Source of the DNA: an uncultured Bacteroidales bacterium
GTDB taxonomy: Bacteria; Bacteroidota; Bacteroidia; Bacteroidales; UBA932
Reading direction: 5' to 3'
Length of the DNA: 17,248 nt
Assembly: GCA_904501835.1 (NCBI GenBank)
Contig: CAJGBW010000032.1
Location: forward strand, 1 to 17,248
Positions 14,387-17,248 of this stretch are shown here, piece after piece. The notes under the pieces are model-generated. The model was not told where the DNA came from, did not search any database, and saw only the letters and a list, made by a program, of their open reading frames with translations. Positions within the stretch are counted from its first letter, which is position 1; each line of letters begins with the position of its first letter. The position numbers and the translations under genes were made by a program.

Positions 14387-17248
14387 ATGGGAGATATACG
14401 AATTAGTAAACTTGCCAAAGAATTTAATATCGGTCTAAGTACCGTACTTGAGTTCCTTAGCAAAAATGGGCATGAAGTCGCTGACGGAAATCCCAACGCC
14501 AAGGTTCCCGAGGATGTAAAAAAACTCTTTGAAAAAGAATTTGGTGGTGAAATGCAAGCCAAACAAGAGGCAGACAAAACCATCATCAAATACAAGGAAA
14601 TCATCGAAAACGCCAACAAAAAGAAAGAGGACGGAGAAGAGGAAGATGGCGGACGCGAGGTTGTGATTAAAAGTACCACGTTCAGCGCCATCAATAAAGA
14701 GAGCGAGGGCGAGGTAAAAAAAGCTGCGGCTAAAAAGGCTGTAGAAGAGAAGCCTGCCCCCAAAACAGAAGAGAAGGTGGCGATCAAGGCGGAAGAAAAA
14801 GTCGAAGAAAAGCCGGCTCCTAAAACGGTCGAAGAGGCAAAACCCGAAGAAAAAGCGCCTGAAGCAGAAGCTCCTGTTGAAAAAATCGGCGGTTTGAAAA
14901 TCACGGGCAAAATTGACTTGGATCAGTTCAACAAGAAAAAGAAGAAGGAAACTGCCAAGGTGGAAGAAAGCGCTCCTGCCCCTGAAAAAGCCCCTGAAGC
15001 AATTCAGGAGAAGGCTGAAGAGAAAGTGGCAGAAGTGAAAGCCGAGGTAAAAGAAAGCGAGACGCCTGCACCTGAGCCTCGTGAGGCGGTGATTGAGGTC
15101 CCCAAATTGAGCGGACCGAAAGTAACCGGCAAGATTGACCTCAGCCAGTTTAACACGCCCAAGAAGAACAAAAAACGCGAGCGTATCAGCAGTGGTGGCA
15201 CCCAAAAGGTGGACATCAACAAGGTTGCCAGCGAAAATGTTCCTTCACACAAAGAATCTCGTAAGAACGACAACAAACACAATAATGCACCTGCTCCCGG
15301 ACAAGGCAAACGCAGAAAAGGGCAAGAGAAATTCAAACCCGTCATGACGGCCGCCGAAGAGGAGGAAATGCAGAAAGAGATTCAAAAACAAATCAAGGAT
15401 ACGTATGCGCGTATGAACGAAGGCAAAAACAAGAACGCCTTCGGTGCCAAATACCGCAAAGAGAAAAGAGAGGCTGCTGCCAACAAGATGCAGGAGGAAA
15501 TGGAGCAGCAGGAGATGGAAAAGAAAATCCTCAAGGTTACCGAGTTCGTTACCGTAAACGACTTGGCCACCTTGATGAACAATACCCCGGTAAACAATGT
15601 CATTGCGGCATGTATGACTTTGGGTATCATGGTTTCCATCAACCAACGTCTGGACGCTGAAACCTTGGTTTTGGTAGCGGAAGAGTTCGGCTATGAGGTT
15701 GAATTTGTTACCACTGATTTGAGCGAGGCCATCTCCCAGGATGAGGATGAGGGAGGAGAATTCACTCCCCGCCCCCCTGTCATCACGGTGATGGGACACG
15801 TTGACCATGGTAAAACATCACTTTTGGACCACATTCGCAAATCCAATGTGATTGCGGGTGAAGCGGGTGGTATTACCCAGCACATCGGTGCCTACAATGT
15901 CAAATTGGAAGACGGCAGAAGAATCACCTTCTTGGATACGCCGGGTCACGAAGCCTTTACTGCCATGCGTGCCCGTGGTGCCAAGATGACCGACGTAGCG
16001 ATTATCATTGTCGCTGCGGACGACGCCATCATGCCCCAGACGGTGGAAGCTATCAACCACGCTCAAGCAGCGGGCGTACCTATGGTATTCGCTATCAATA
16101 AGATAGATAAAGTGGGCGCCAACCCCGAGAAGATTCGTGAGCAACTTGCCAATATGAACATTTTGGTGGAAGAATGGGGTGGTAAATACCAGTGCCAGGA
16201 AATTTCTGCCAAACAAGGTCTCAATGTAGATAAACTTCTTGAAAAAGTATTGCTTGAGGCGGATATGTTGGAACTCAAAGCTTGTGCCGACAAACGTGCG
16301 AGCGGTGCTATTATCGAATCGGCTTTGGACAAAGGTCGTGGATATGTGGCTACGATTTTGGTACAGAACGGTACTTTGCACGTGGGCGATATGATTTTGA
16401 GTGGAAGTTACTATGGCCGCGTGAAAGCGATGTTCAACGAGCGTGGACAGAAGGTCAGCGAGGCGGGTCCTTCCAGCCCTGTGTCTATTCTTGGTCTGAA
16501 CGGTGCTCCTACTGCCGGTGAGAAATTCAATGTGCTTGCCGACGAAAGAGAGGCGAAGGAAATCGCCAACAAACGTGAGCAGCTCATTCGTATCCAGGGT
16601 ATCAAGACCCAGAAGCACATGACTTTGGAGGAAATCGGACGTCGTATTGCCATTGGTAACTTCAAGGAACTCAATGTCATTGTCAAAGGTGACGTGGACG
16701 GCTCTATCGAAGCTTTGTCTGACTCCCTCATCAAGCTTTCTACCGAGGAGGTTCACGTAAATGTGATCCACAAAGCGGTGGGTGCCATTTCTGAAAGTGA
16801 CGTGCTTTTGGCTGCGGCTTCTGACGCCATCATCATTGGCTTCCAGGTTCGTCCGGGCGCTGCGGCTAGGAAATTGGCTGAAAAAGAGGAAATCGAGATT
16901 CGTCTTTACTCTGTCATCTACGACGCTATCAACGAAATCAAAGATGGTATCGAGGGTATGTTGGCGCCGGAGCAGAAAGAGGAAATCACGGGCTCTGCCG
17001 AAATCCAGCAGACTTTCAAAATCAGCAAAGTGGGTACCATCGCCGGCTGTATTGTCAAGGAGGGTAAAATCTTCAAGAGCAGCAAGGTGCGCTTGATTCG
17101 CGACGGTATTGTCATCTACACGGGTGAACTTGGCAGTCTCAAACGTTTCAAAGATGAGGCGAAAGAGGTTGTCATGGGTATGGAGTGTGGTTTGAACATC
17201 GAAAACTTCAATGATATCAAAGTGGGCGACGTGGTCGAGGCCTACAAC
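14387..17248 (+). CDS. infB: Translation initiation factor IF-2 (3' end just outside window)
   Basis: 954 codons are visible from the ATG at 14387 with no stop; the reading ends KVGDVVEAYN, so probably only about 10 residues are missing. IF-2 is the GTPase that places initiator fMet-tRNA on the 30S subunit and promotes subunit joining. The N-terminus MGDIRISKLAKEFNIGLSTV is an IF2-N-type helical domain. A long charged Lys/Glu/Pro/Ala-rich linker (about 60-385) contains two GxKxTGKIDLxQFN words (residues 169-182 and 243-256). A second IF2-N-type domain (about 385-445, ILKVTEFVTVNDLATLM) precedes the GTPase domain. G motifs: GHVDHGKT (470-477), DTPGHE (517-522) and NKID (571-574). Domains II-IV follow, with the C1/C2 region including VKGDVDGSIEALSDSL. 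It is the third gene of rimP-nusA-infB. Confidence 0.97.
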   Translation, partial: MGDIRISKLAKEFNIGLSTVLEFLSKNGHEVADGNPNAKVPEDVKKLFEKEFGGEMQAKQEADKTIIKYKEIIENANKKKEDGEEEDGGREVVIKSTTFSAINKESEGEVKKAAAKKAVEEKPAPKTEEKVAIKAEEKVEEKPAPKTVEEAKPEEKAPEAEAPVEKIGGLKITGKIDLDQFNKKKKKETAKVEESAPAPEKAPEAIQEKAEEKVAEVKAEVKESETPAPEPREAVIEVPKLSGPKVTGKIDLSQFNTPKKNKKRERISSGGTQKVDINKVASENVPSHKESRKNDNKHNNAPAPGQGKRRKGQEKFKPVMTAAEEEEMQKEIQKQIKDTYARMNEGKNKNAFGAKYRKEKREAAANKMQEEMEQQEMEKKILKVTEFVTVNDLATLMNNTPVNNVIAACMTLGIMVSINQRLDAETLVLVAEEFGYEVEFVTTDLSEAISQDEDEGGEFTPRPPVITVMGHVDHGKTSLLDHIRKSNVIAGEAGGITQHIGAYNVKLEDGRRITFLDTPGHEAFTAMRARGAKMTDVAIIIVAADDAIMPQTVEAINHAQAAGVPMVFAINKIDKVGANPEKIREQLANMNILVEEWGGKYQCQEISAKQGLNVDKLLEKVLLEADMLELKACADKRASGAIIESALDKGRGYVATILVQNGTLHVGDMILSGSYYGRVKAMFNERGQKVSEAGPSSPVSILGLNGAPTAGEKFNVLADEREAKEIANKREQLIRIQGIKTQKHMTLEEIGRRIAIGNFKELNVIVKGDVDGSIEALSDSLIKLSTEEVHVNVIHKAVGAISESDVLLAAASDAIIIGFQVRPGAAARKLAEKEEIEIRLYSVIYDAINEIKDGIEGMLAPEQKEEITGSAEIQQTFKISKVGTIAGCIVKEGKIFKSSKVRLIRDGIVIYTGELGSLKRFKDEAKEVVMGMECGLNIENFNDIKVGDVVEAYN

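Noticed and set aside
14435..15205. Phe-rich minus-strand open frame antisense to the IF-2 linker
   Set aside because: It is the reverse complement of GAA/AAA-rich linker codons, which gives Phe and Leu runs; the infB frame is clearly the real one.
15818..16771. 317-codon minus-strand open frame antisense to the IF-2 GTPase domain
   Set aside because: It lies opposite a highly conserved GTPase with all G motifs intact, and the antisense product shows no recognisable motif.
1..17248. Mobile elements, prophage, CRISPR array, defence or toxin-antitoxin genes
   Set aside because: Searched by eye on both strands: no transposase, integrase, regular repeat-spacer pattern, tRNA-linked duplication or small paired ORFs were found. 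The region reads as core genome.

Overview
The window is a chromosomal segment of a Bacteroidota bacterium, most likely order Bacteroidales. Three things point there. First, several genes are preceded by the Bacteroidota-type -7 promoter word TAnnTTTG rather than an E. coli-like -10. Second, the gene content is typical of the phylum: a DUF3078 outer-membrane protein, an OmpP1/FadL-like porin, a WbqC-family protein, an archaeal/eukaryotic-type prolyl-tRNA synthetase and glutaminyl-tRNA synthetase. Third, the lipid A genes run lpxD-lpxC-lpxA. No tRNA or rRNA gene, CRISPR array, insertion sequence, phage gene or integration scar is visible. Coding density is very high: no gene-free stretch exceeds about 140 bp.

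Layout. At 1-313 (-) lies the 5' end of glnS, with a well-spaced promoter. At 370-1284 (-) is a secreted NlpC/P60 cell-wall peptidase. At 1366-2250 (+) is a YicC-family endoribonuclease gene, whose tail overlaps that of the next gene. At 2237-6204 (-) is a compact unit, proS - DUF3078 barrel - tilS, whose last two genes share a TAATG stop/start. A 139-bp divergent intergenic region (6205-6343) carries phased short repeats. It is followed by a plus-strand pair at 6344-9046: a His/Trp- and Ser/Arg-rich lipoprotein and a FadL-like porin. At 9064-12461 (-) is lpxD - lpxC - lpxA - wbqC, a tightly packed lipid A operon with a WbqC gene translationally coupled at its end. At 12588-17248 (+) is rimP - nusA - infB, the classic ribosome maturation / transcription elongation / translation initiation operon. 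It is preceded by a leader hairpin with a U-rich tail; infB runs off the right edge just short of its stop.

How the genes work together. Two themes alternate. Information processing is represented by GlnS, ProS, TilS, YicC, RimP, NusA and IF2. Envelope building is represented by LpxD/LpxC/LpxA for lipid A, the DUF3078 and FadL-like barrels, the NlpC/P60 hydrolase and the lipoprotein. The lpx and rimP operons diverge from one shared intergenic region with a -7 box on each strand.

No new multi-gene system is evident; most of the window is ordinary core genome. The points worth a second look are the rimP leader hairpin, an LpxC that lacks the FabZ domain usually fused to it in this phylum, the helically phased GACA repeats upstream of proS and the lipoprotein, the composition of that lipoprotein, and the coupling of wbqC to the lipid A operon.
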